In this document: positions 9,533 through 22,882 of the stretch, piece after piece
Layout of the letters: the number at the start of each line of letters is the position of its first letter
Position numbering within the stretch: position 1 is the first letter of the stretch
Source: Lobulomyces angularis
Taxonomy: Eukaryota; Chytridiomycota; Chytridiomycetes; Lobulomycetales; Lobulomycetaceae
Length of the DNA stretch: 27,137 bases
Reading direction: 5' to 3'
Assembly (NCBI GenBank): GCA_027604685.1
Contig: JADHYX010000247.1
Span: 4,920 to 32,056, forward strand
Program-made: the position numbers and the translations under genes
Notes under the pieces: model-generated
What the model was told of the DNA's origin: nothing
The model's database searches: none
The model's input: only the letters and a program-made list of their open reading frames with translations

Positions 9533-11722
9533 ATGCAGGAAAGTGGAACGGAAATAGAAAAAGAAAATTTTCTTTCAGTTACTGACAGCATTACTGGAAA
9601 CACAATAAAAATTGCAATATCAGAGTTCAATACAATAAACGCCAATGCCTTTTTAAAATTAAATTCAGTTCCTTTAAGATGTTATGATCCAGGCTTAAAA
9701 AATACTGTTGTCTCCAAAACTAAGATTAGTTTAATTGATGGTCAGGATGGTAAACTGTACTACAGAGGTTAGTTTGAAAATTTACTGTATTTATAATCAT
9801 TGTATTATCAAAATATAAAAAATTTGTTTTTTATAGGATATAATATAGAAGATTTGGTTGAAAAAAGTAACTTTTTGGAAGTTGCCTACTTATTAATATA
9901 CGGGTCTCTTCCTGATAAAGTATCTAATTAATTTTTTATATAATTAATTTTCTAGTCTCAATTAAAAAACTGGAATCATAACATAATGCATCATACGTAC
10001 ATACATGTGGAGCTGGAGCGTCAAATGGCCACTTATCGTTATGATGCACATCCTATGGGCATGCTCATTGGAACTGTCGCTTCTCTTTCTACTTTTCATC
10101 CTGAAGCGAATCCTGCTTTGCAAGGTACTTAAAAAATTAAAGAGGAATAACCTTTTCTTTATTAATAGGCAGTAATCTTTACAACTTTCCTCTAAGTCCT
10201 ACATCTCAAGAAATCCAGTCTACTATGGATATTCGGTATTACATTTACAACTATCCCTTCTTCAGAAAAAGTATTAAATGCAGCAATCCATTTTTTTTTT
10301 CTAATAGAAACAAACACATTTTTCGAATGTTGGGTAAAATTCCGACGATTGCAGCAAATACCTTTAGGCACAGAATCGGCAGATCATACAACAATCCGAT
10401 GCCTTTAAATGCAGATAATATCTCAGCGGATGACTATTGTGGGAATATTTGGTACATGATAGACAAGTTAAATCAACCAGATTTTAAACCTGATAAAAGA
10501 CTGGTAAAGGTTTTAGATAAATTATTTATTCTTTTAGCAGGTAAAGTTATTATTGGCAGTTTTTAATTTTTTGGATCTTTAGAGAATGGAAGTAATTGCA
10601 GCACTTCCACTATGAGACATTTAATATCCAGTGGAGTGGACCCCTATACTGCTTTGGCCGGATCAATGTCAGCACTTTTTGGGGAAAGAAAGTGCCATGC
10701 AGTCATAGACATGTTATCGGATATTGGTACTGTAGAAAATGTTCAATTGTTTTTAAGTATGGTGAAGAGAAAGGAGACAGATACAAGTAAATTATACTCC
10801 AACATACATATTCCTCAACATAACAGAAAAAAGAAAGTAAGTGGAAAACCTTTAAGGTACGATGCTTAAATTATAATTTGTCTTAAACATATTTTGGATT
10901 CGCAGATTAATGGGATTTGGTCATAGAGTTTATAAAACTGTAGACCCCAGAGTAAAAATTGCGAAATCATTGGCTTTGGAAGTTTTTGAAATTTTTGGAA
11001 AAGATGATATATGCGAACTGGCCATAGAATTGGAGGAGGCGGCTCTTAATGATGAATATGTAACTTCAAGAAAACTCTATCCCAATGTTGATTATTGGAC
11101 TGCTGTTATTTTGCACTGTTGTAAGTTTCCAAAAGATATGTTTCCTGTTTGGTTAGCAGTTCCCAGGTTTGCAAACTAAATAACTAGGATTTTTTAGTGA
11201 AAGTTTCAAATTTTTTTAAGAGTTGCGGGATTTCTAGCACATTGGATTGAAAGCATTGATGATCCTGAATATAAAATATTTCGACCACGTCAAATTTACG
11301 TTGGAAATGAAATCATGTAACTTGATTACGAAGAACTTTTTAACTGAAATTAATTTTTAGGCATGTTACTTCTAAACTTCGTCGAAAGGCAAGTAATGTA
11401 GTTGAATTAGATGCGGCGTATGTTAGAAATCCTACATATGTGGATGCTTCAAAAAGAAGAAATGAAAGTCAATCAGTTGAAGATTTACAAAAGCTAATAT
11501 CTAGTACTGAAATAGCTATAGAGAAAGGTTCTTCTGAAGTAGAAGGGTGGAAAGGTTTGTCAATGAAAAATTGTTAAACTCAATTTTTTAGATTGGATTG
11601 GTGGCAAGTTATTTGGAATTAATCAGGAACGTTTACGAGAAACTCAAAAAGAGTTATTAATATTATTGGAAAGGCAAAAGGCATTATTGGAGCAGGGTAG
11701 AGAAGAAAATGCACAAAATTAA
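9533..11722 (+). CDS. Citrate synthase-like protein, probably catalytically inactive
   Basis: A homologue of the hexameric/glyoxysomal-type citrate synthase, which condenses acetyl-CoA with oxaloacetate. Exons: 9533-9767, 9837-9919, 9956-10124, 10169-10235, 10308-10540, 10583-10856, 10906-11166, 11221-11316, 11361-11554 and 11592-11722; 580 residues against roughly 430-510 for relatives. The fold is clear from [68 protein letters not shown] (His360), LYPNVDYW (Asp416) and [10 protein letters not shown]. Two active-site motifs are broken. The HADHE/HAEHE motif reads LAENG (residues 261-265), and the PLHGGAN motif with the first catalytic His reads GERKCH (296-301), three residues shorter. About 25 extra residues, rich in Lys/Arg near their end, precede GFGHR. 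A ~115-residue helical tail follows the domain. The acidic N terminus is not a mitochondrial presequence, and the C-terminal AQN is not a PTS1. Loss of enzyme activity is inferred from the missing histidines. Confidence 0.93.
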
Positions 11723-12008
11723 GAACAATGGTTTTTTTGATAAAATAGATTTACTAAATTGTGTTCTAGTTATTATTACCTTTTCATTTGGAAAAGTTAA
11801 TAAAAAAGTGCTTATTTTTTTTTGGATCTTTCATTACTTTCGTTATTTCATACTTCAAATTTTTTTTTAAAAAAAAAATTTTTTAGTTTTTTGTAAAAAT
11901 ACAGTAAATTGAAATTTTGAAAATATTGTTAAAAACGAAATTTTGCTTTTTCAACTTACACCTTTTAATCAATAATTTCACCTAGAAACTGTGATTTTCT
12001 TTTACAAG
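11723..12008. other. Intergenic, citrate synthase homologue to DHX16
   Basis: AT-rich spacer with a possible AATAAA polyadenylation signal at 11799-11804, about 75 nt past the stop codon; this is weak evidence in such AT-rich DNA. No further feature is seen. Confidence 0.4.
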
Positions 12009-15665
<3,657 letters not shown>

Positions 15666-15976
15666 TTAGAAAGATAATTGTATTATGAAGTTCCTGTATT
15701 ATGAAGTTCCTATTGTCTTACTAATTATTCAAAAAAATTTGAATGTAATTAATTAATATTTAATTTTTTTTTTACTGAAGTCCAATCTTTAGTATTATTG
15801 TAAAATTTTTGTAAAATTAATGAATGGGTTGTAATTTGGAATGAGAAAATTTTTTGTATTTTCTTTAATGTAGTTTTTTTTTTATCTACTTCATACTTTA
15901 TTTTTTACAATGTTTTGTTTGCCAATCAAGAAAAATTTAATTTGTTAAAAAAAAAAAAAAAAATTATATCATTGTG
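15666..15976. other. Intergenic, DHX16 to coiled-coil gene
   Basis: AT-rich spacer. It begins with a short direct tandem repeat (15680-15711) and ends with a run of about eighteen A residues directly upstream of the next start codon. No gene is seen. Confidence 0.5.
15680..15711. repeat. 16-bp perfect tandem duplication
   Basis: The unit GTATTATGAAGTTCCT occurs twice head to tail with no mismatch, 15 bp after the DHX16 stop codon. It probably arose by replication slippage, and no function is evident. Confidence 0.85.
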
Positions 15977-18779
15977 ATGACCTCCAAAGTTGGATTATCA
16001 CCATTACCTCCGATACTTGACAGAATTTTGTCGCCGGAAAATGCACAAAATGAGCATAGTCATAGTCATGAGGAATCTCAAGTATTCGTTTCATTACGGG
16101 TATGCAAACATTGCCAAGATTCACTTTTGCAAACTTTCCATCACTGTCTATCCAAGCAGACATCACCAGAAAGTGAATCCTCTTTTGCAATAAACAGTCT
16201 TACACAAATTGATGAAGTTGAAGATGCAAAGAGGTTAAAGGAACCACCATATTTTAATTTAATCAAAGATCCAACAAAATTCAAAAATAATATCTTTGTG
16301 AATTCATTGCATGCAATAGAAAGGGACAGAACAGTGCTTAAAGAAATGAAGGCGCTACCATTTAGCGGAAACCTTTACAGACAAACATTACAACAGCATA
16401 AAAAAGAAATTATGAAGTTAAAAAAAAACTTGTATGATAAAACAAAGGAAGAAGAATTTCAGTTAGATAACGTTGAAAGGTTGCGGTTAGCGTTACAGAA
16501 AGCTGTGAAGTATTACGCGTTTGCAGAAGAATGGCAAAGTGAAGAAAGTAGTAGACTGCAATACGACGTTAAATGCCTTAAAGGGGAAATGAGCTCCTTG
16601 ATGGCTTTTTTAATAAATTCCGAGGAAGAGAAAAGAATGGTTTTTTTTATTTTTAATCAAGTATTTACATTAATTTGTATTAGTTAGTTTCAAAAGTAAA
16701 TAGCATCAATGAAATTGTTGAGAAAAAGGAACAAAACATTAAAGAATTAAGTGGATCGTATCAAGAACTAAAGCAAAAACTTCATACATCCTATAAGGAA
16801 TACTTAGAAATTACTGAAACTGTAAAAAGATTGGAGGTGGAAGCAGAATCTGGATCAGATGTAGTTAGAAATAAAAATGAGATACTACAAAGAAATTTAG
16901 ATAAGCTGAGTAAAGATTTTGAAATATGTAGTAAAGACTTAACTGCATATCAATTGAAAATTAAGGAATTAGAATTTGAATTAGAAGAAATTTCAATTCA
17001 GTTTACACAATGTGGTGATGCAAAAAAAATTCTTGAAGTGGAAAAATCGAAACTGTTAGCGGAGCTAAACTCGACAATACAAAGTAAAAAAAAATAAAAA
17101 TATTAAAATTTTATATATTGCGCTTAGGTTTGAAAACTTTGAATGAAAATCATGATATTGCGATGTCGAAAATTTCAATGCTTGAATTAAAAATAATAGA
17201 TATTACAGTTGAAGCTGAAACCACCAATAATGAGCTGCAGACGACAATTTCTACATTATCAAAAGATCTTTCCACTATTGAGGTGGAAAAAAAAGATGTC
17301 GAACTTAAATTGAAAGTTTCCAAGTCAGAGTGCGAAAAATTAACAAATATCTTGAGAAGTACTACTAAAGTGAAAGATCAGCAAGAAGCTGCATTTCGAG
17401 TCGAGAGAGTAAAATTAGATCGTGAAATTTTAATAAGGGATGATAGAATTAACGAATTTATATCTTTAAAAGATGCAGACGCAAAGCACATAAAAAAATT
17501 GCAAGAAGCTAAAGAACAATTATTATTCCAAGTAAATGACCTTCAAAATAGTTTGGATAGAGAAGCATCTACTGTAAATTCGTTAAATTTTGAATTAATT
17601 CAATTACGAAAAACGAGTGAAGAACAGATAACTACTCTAGAAGATAGTTTAGAAAAATTAAATGTTACAAGAGTCAATTTAACAAACGACAAACGTCAGT
17701 TAATGGATAAAGTTAAGTCTGTTAGAAGTGATCTTGCTAAAAAAGAGGAACAATTTAATTCTTTGAGTGAGAATTATGACAAGAACAAAGTGGAAAGTGG
17801 AGAAAAAGAACTGAAGCTTAAACAAATGCTCATCAAATCTCAAACAGAACACAAAAAATTGCAGGGTGAATTTAAAACTCTAGAAGACAAAGCACAGATG
17901 CTACTGGAGCAAAACGTTAAATTCAAATTTCAATCTGAAAATTTGCAAAAAAGATTAAAAATTATTGAAGATGAAAGTATTTTAGTTAATCAGAAACTGG
18001 AGTTAGTTACCAAAGAAAGCGATGAATATAAGATAAATTTACAATTGACTATTTCTGAAAGAGATGACTTCAAACAGCACTTAGATTCAGTTCTAACAAA
18101 AATCAGTGAAGTCAACGAAACGATGAATAGAAACGAAATGGAAAATCAAGCAATCATAAAACAAAAAGACTCGACCCTAAAATCATTAAACTCCGAATTA
18201 CAATTAGCAAGAGAACAAGCCAAAAGATTTGGAGGAACAAAAGATAAATTAGCAGCTATAATACAAATGTTAACAGATGAATTGGACATAACGAAGCAAA
18301 CCTTGAAGCAGGAGTCTGCGTGCAGGGAAAAATTAGAAGTCAGTCTCGATGACTTACGAAAAGAATTTAGTAATGAAAAAAAGAACAGATTTGATTTAGA
18401 AAGGGTACAAATAAAAATAGCCAGGCGAGATATGGAAAGGGAAGCCGAAATGGCTAGAGCTATTATTGAAAGAGATAGACTTTTACGCATAGTTGAAGTA
18501 GGATTAAAAGACGAACATACTCGACTTTTTGAAATTAGTTCCATTTTGCCACCGAAATGTGAGCTGGAATCTAAGCCAGGTCCAAATCCAAACTTGTTTC
18601 CAAAAGTGTCCTCCAAAAAGTTACCAGCAGGAACAGAAACTCCAAAAACAAGGCATTCTAGATCTGAAATGGGTACCTCTACTACCAACTTACTTCAAGG
18701 TAGACCACCTAGAATGTCAATATACAACATAATTCATGCAGCTCAACGGCTGAAGGAAGATGATGAGAATGCAACATAA
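15977..18779 (+). CDS. Long coiled-coil protein, three exons, family unknown
   Basis: Exons: 15977-16639, 16684-17083 and 17128-18779; 904 residues. The start is the ATG at 15977 (the GTG one codon upstream is not a eukaryotic start). Exon 2 joins in frame only if the acceptor ending at 16683 is used rather than the TAG four bases later. The first ~140 residues are not coiled coil and include a CKHC pair (VCKHCQDSLLQTFHHC) that could bind metal, although no complete zinc-finger pattern is visible. Residues ~140-810 are nearly uninterrupted Glu/Lys/Leu-rich coiled coil. The C-terminal ~90 residues (SSILPPKCELESKPGPNPN onward) are Pro/Ser/Lys-rich and end with a short helix (IYNIIHAAQRLKEDDE). 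The architecture resembles cytoskeletal, centrosomal or ciliary scaffold proteins, but I cannot assign a family. A candidate AATAAA lies at 18834-18839. Confidence 0.9.
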
Positions 18780-18949
18780 TAAATTTTTAATAATAGTCAT
18801 GTATTTATATCTATAAATTAGCTTATATAAGATAATAAAAGTAAAAATGTATACAATTAATCTGAGAAACTCAATTTATTTTTCTAGCCAATCAAAAAAA
18901 ATTTTTTTTTGTATTACTGTGGAGTTCATGCAAAAACCCGTATATATCA

Positions 18950-21397
18950 ATGACAACTGCATCTGAAGCAAACACAGAACTCTCAGAGAATCCGGGTCTA
19001 AAATTTTTAAACGCTGCTGCAAAAGAAACAAGCGTTTTTGAAAAAGCGGTTACGGGATATGAAGATGAAGGAATGGTTAAGGACTTTGACATCAGAAAAA
19101 TCAATGGGATTAGTCACCATAATTTAAATCTACCAAAATCTCCAGAAATTAATGGTGCCAGTGACGGCGAGAGTGACTGTGAAACTAATAACAGTAGTAA
19201 TGCTGAAGATATTTTAAACATTGATGCAGTTAATGACGATAGTATGAGAGATTCTGCTGATAATTCTTCAAAATCTTCCCAAAAACTCAACTACGTAGCA
19301 TATCTGAAGAATTTTCAAACACGCCAAAAGAAGCCGTGTACCAGTAAAGATATCTTGAATAAGTCCTCAAGCTTAATTAGCAAAAGACCAACAACGATTT
19401 CGGCTGAGGAAATAAAGAAGAGAAAATATCTAATTAAAAAACAAAAGGTTGAGGCTAATTTACAAAAAGCAAAGGAACTGGAAGAGAAATTAAGAAAACA
19501 CAGCTTATTCAATTTAAGTTCTATTGAAGATTACTTGAAAAATGGGAGTAATACCAAAGTTTTCACTCCGTTAGAAAAAACTTTGTACAAAATTTTTATT
19601 CCTAGTAATGAAGATACTGAAAAAGAATTAGAAGAACTAAAAAACCTGGAGGAAATCGATAGAAAGTTAAAATTGAATGCAAAAGGGAATACCAATTTTA
19701 TGGCTGAGTTGGAATTTTTAAGTAAATTTTATAACAAGACTTGGTTGAATGATTTAAGTGAAAATAATAATGAGGGAGAGTTTGTAAAGAACTTTAATTT
19801 TAAAGAGAGTAAAATTTTTCAAGATTTAATTTTAAACCAAAAAAAAAATAATGTTGGTCCTCTAGACCCCCTGACAAATTACCATAAAGAAAATAATTTT
19901 AGTAAGTTGCAGAGCAATGATATCAATGAAAAAAACGACAATAAAAATAATAAATTATTTAGAAATAAAAAAAAACAATGCTATAAAAATCACTTTAAAA
20001 TTGACGAAGAAGATATTAAAATTTTGAACAATAACAATATATTTTTTGATTTCAAAAATTTCACCCCCGAAGCACATGTAAAATTAAAAGTCTATTAGTT
20101 GAGCTAAAATTGAAGAATAAAAGAGAAGCAGAGGAACTTCGGAAGGTAAAAGAAAAGCAAGAAAGGTTAAGGTTGACAAAAAAAGAAGAAGAATTAAAAA
20201 AACTAGAATTGGAAAAACTTCTAAAAGAAGATGAAGATAATCTGGAATACTTGAATTTGGTTTACGATCTTGATGAGGATGTCAGTGAAGGTGAAAATGA
20301 ACAGAAGTCCTCATCAGAGCTGGAACCTCACAGCGAGGAAAAATTAAACTTAACACTGAAAGCAGAAAGTTCCGGGAAAAACTGTTATGCCATTAGAAAT
20401 TATAGTTTAAATAACTTAAATGAATCAATTACTGAAACACAGGAAAAATTTAAATTTGATAAAACTTTTGCTAACGAATTGCGTTCATTTACAAATAATT
20501 CAAAGAGTGAAAGTACATGTAGCGACAACTGCAAAAAATTGAAAAGTATTGGATTTAGTGACCTAAAAAAAAATTTTAATCCGTTAATTGAAAAGATAAA
20601 ATTTAAGAGAAAGAGTTTAATACTTAACAGCACTGAAGTTGGTTCGTGCTCTAGTAGTAATGTAACAGTTGACAGCAACCTCAGCAACAAGATAAAATAT
20701 CACCAATTTTTGTTAACCATTAAAAGTAGAAAAAAACAGGTAACTGAATGTTATTTGACTTTAACTAAAAACTTCTTAGTCTTCTAATCTTAACAAAAAC
20801 CAGAATATTAAAATGCAAAAAGCAAGCAAATTTGAAGAATTTAAATTCAGAGAAAATTTAAAAGAGTTTGAAAATTTAGTATTTATGAAAAGCAATGAAG
20901 GCAAGAACAAAGTTTTTAGCTCACGGAACAATAAAATTATGGAAGCAAGTATTTCTAAGGTTAGTTTATGTAGAACAGCGCTCAATAAGGAAGATACTAT
21001 GAATATGGTATTATCGAAACATATTGTAGATAAAGACTCCGATTTCCAATATTATAAAAAAAAACGCCAAGTATTTAGCAGACCTAAAATGGAAAATAAT
21101 GCAAATCTGAATCAATTTAGCAGCAAAATTCTTTGGAAATCTAAAAATGGACAGCATAGAAGTGGAGTTGATAGGGCCACTCCATTGAACGAAAAAGAAG
21201 TTTTAAAAAAGTTAAATAACTTCATCGAATTTCAGAAAAAAGTAGATATGAAAGATACAATTTTAAACGCAAAATCTAATTTAAAATATCATTCAATTAA
21301 AGATGGTATGCATTTTCGTAGCAATAGCAAAAGAAAAAAAAATGATTTAAATTTTCCTTTGTCACTGTCAAAATCATTACTATTAATGAAATGTTAA
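18950..21397 (+). CDS. Lys/Asn-rich hypothetical protein, about three exons
   Basis: I do not recognise this protein. The start is the ATG at 18950; an ATG at 18928 is out of frame. The most economical model is exons 18950-20077, 20116-20739 and 20780-21397 (789 residues), in which a 38-nt intron corrects the frame change around 20080-20115. An alternative uses the strong GTAAGT donor at 19902 and the acceptor ending at 20098 (197-nt intron, 736 residues). The second intron (20740-20779) is well supported by its donor and a Py-TTAG acceptor. The N-terminal ~120 residues are acidic and Ser/Asn-rich. Residues ~150-200 form a basic helix (EIKKRKYLIKKQKVEANLQ), and a further charged helix follows near residues 375-415 (KVKEKQERLRLTKKEEELKK). 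The remainder is low-complexity Asn/Lys/Ser. No transmembrane segment or catalytic motif is seen. It converges on the thioredoxin reductase gene, with 94 bp between their stops. A candidate AATAAA is at 21411-21416. Confidence 0.75.
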
Positions 21398-21491
21398 TCT
21401 ATGTATATGTAATAAAACTAAAATTAAACTAAAATAAATTAAATAATTGAATATGATGTAACCTTTTCTTAATAATGGTGGAGATGAGATA

Positions 21492-22758
21492 TTAACTGTT
21501 TTCTGCTAGGAATCTTTCAGCGTCAAGAGCCCCCATACAGCCAGAACCTGCAGCAGTAATAGCCTGTCTGTATCTTTTATCCTGCACATCACCAACCGCA
21601 AATACGCCTTCAACATTTGTAACGGAGCTTCCAGGTTGAACGAGAATATATCCATCTTTATCAAGTTTAAGCTGTGGTTCCAGGCCATCTTTCCCACCAC
21701 CAGTTTTGAAAATTTTAGTATTTGGTTCATGGCCAATAGCGTAAAATAATCCATTTACTTGCAAATTTCTGTTTTCACCAGATTTGGTATCTTTTAAGAC
21801 TATTTGATTTAAAAGTTGAGAATCTGCATTACCCTTTGCTTCTATGGGTATTGTATTCCACAAAATTTCTATTTTTGGATTTTTCATTAGTCGTTCTTGC
21901 ATTATTTTTGATGCTCTAAGTTGGTCTCTGCGTACTAATAAATATACTTTACTAGCATATTTAGTTAAAAATGTTGCTTCTTCACAAGCGGAATCTCCAC
22001 CACCAACCACCGCCAGAGCTATTCAAGCAGTTAATTAGTTTACAAAATCTAATCTTACGCTTATTTCGAAAAATTGGCACCGCACCATCACACACTGCAC
22101 ATGCACTAAAAAAAGCCCTTAATAACCAAAACAAAAAATAAATTACTGTTACGATATTCCAAATTGCCAATATTTATCTTCCCCCTTGATAAACAGCCTT
22201 TTTGCTGTAGCGCCAGTGGCAATGATTAAAGTTTTACTATATATAGGTTCTTCTCCTTCTTGATTTTCCAACCATAGTTTAAATGGTCTTGACGAAAGAT
22301 CCACCTTAGAAACAGTTTCAGTATAAATTTTAGTGCCAAATCTTAGACTTTGTTCTCTAAACAGTTCCATCATCTTCATTCCACTAATGCCATTTGGAAA
22401 TCCAGGGAAGTTTTCTACCTATTTATAAAAGAAAATTTTCTAATAAGAAATTAACGTGTGTTACGTCTGTAGTTGTCGTTAGCTGGCCGCCAGCTGCAAC
22501 ACCTCCTGCCATAAAACCTTCGTACATTACTGTTTAAAAATAAATGTGTGACTGCAACAAAAATTAGGTACCTGGATTTAAGTTAGCTCTTGAAGCATAT
22601 ATAGCAGCAGTATGGGCAGCAGGACCGCTGCCAATTATAACAACGTTAGGTAAAGGTTTTGTGGAATGCCAGGCCTTTGAAAGTGGAAAAATTGCGCAAA
22701 ATGCAACGGCAGATTTTATTTTTTGAGGTTTTGATAGCTTGCAAAATAAATTAAACAT
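21492..22758 (-). CDS. TRR1: Thioredoxin reductase, low-molecular-weight type, likely mitochondrial
   Basis: An NADPH-dependent FAD flavoenzyme that reduces oxidised thioredoxin. Exons: 22758-22572, 22529-22465, 22418-22153, 22105-22059 and 22018-21492; 363 residues. Motifs in order: the FAD dinucleotide fold [12 protein letters not shown] (41-52), [33 protein letters not shown], the redox-active CAVC pair (Cys175/Cys178) in [11 protein letters not shown], the NADPH-binding fold [12 protein letters not shown] (192-), and the C-terminal FAD contact [16 protein letters not shown]. The family is about 320 residues. The extra ~38 N-terminal residues ([20 protein letters not shown]...) are basic and lack acidic residues, as in a mitochondrial presequence like that of yeast Trr2. 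No internal ATG lies between them and the FAD motif, so a cytosolic form would need another start or another gene. Divergent from STI1. Confidence 0.97.
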
Positions 22759-22882
22759 TTGAGTATTTATCTTAATTAAGAAGGTTTTCGAAGAATTAAA
22801 AAAAAATCCAAATTTTTTCCAAATTTTTTTTAAGGATAAAAAAAATTTTTTTATTAAGTTGATTTTAAATTATAAAACAATA
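22759..22882. promoter_or_regulatory. Shared bidirectional promoter region, TRR1 and STI1
   Basis: Only 124 bp separate the two start codons, so both transcripts must start within a shared, very A/T-rich interval containing several poly-T/poly-A runs. Both products belong to stress-related systems, so common control is plausible, but I see no clear heat-shock element (repeated NGAAN) or other known site. Confidence 0.5.

Noticed and set aside
10804..10842. Consensus GTAAGT donor inside the citrate synthase homologue
   Set aside because: Using it breaks the frame into GFGHRVYK. The donor at 10857 keeps the frame and gives [14 protein letters not shown], matching the family.
18146..18688. A 180-codon minus-strand frame opposite the second coiled-coil gene
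   Set aside because: Antisense of a Glu/Lys/Leu-rich coiled coil always yields Leu/Phe/Ser-rich open frames. The plus-strand frame is continuous over 1.6 kb and clearly the real one.
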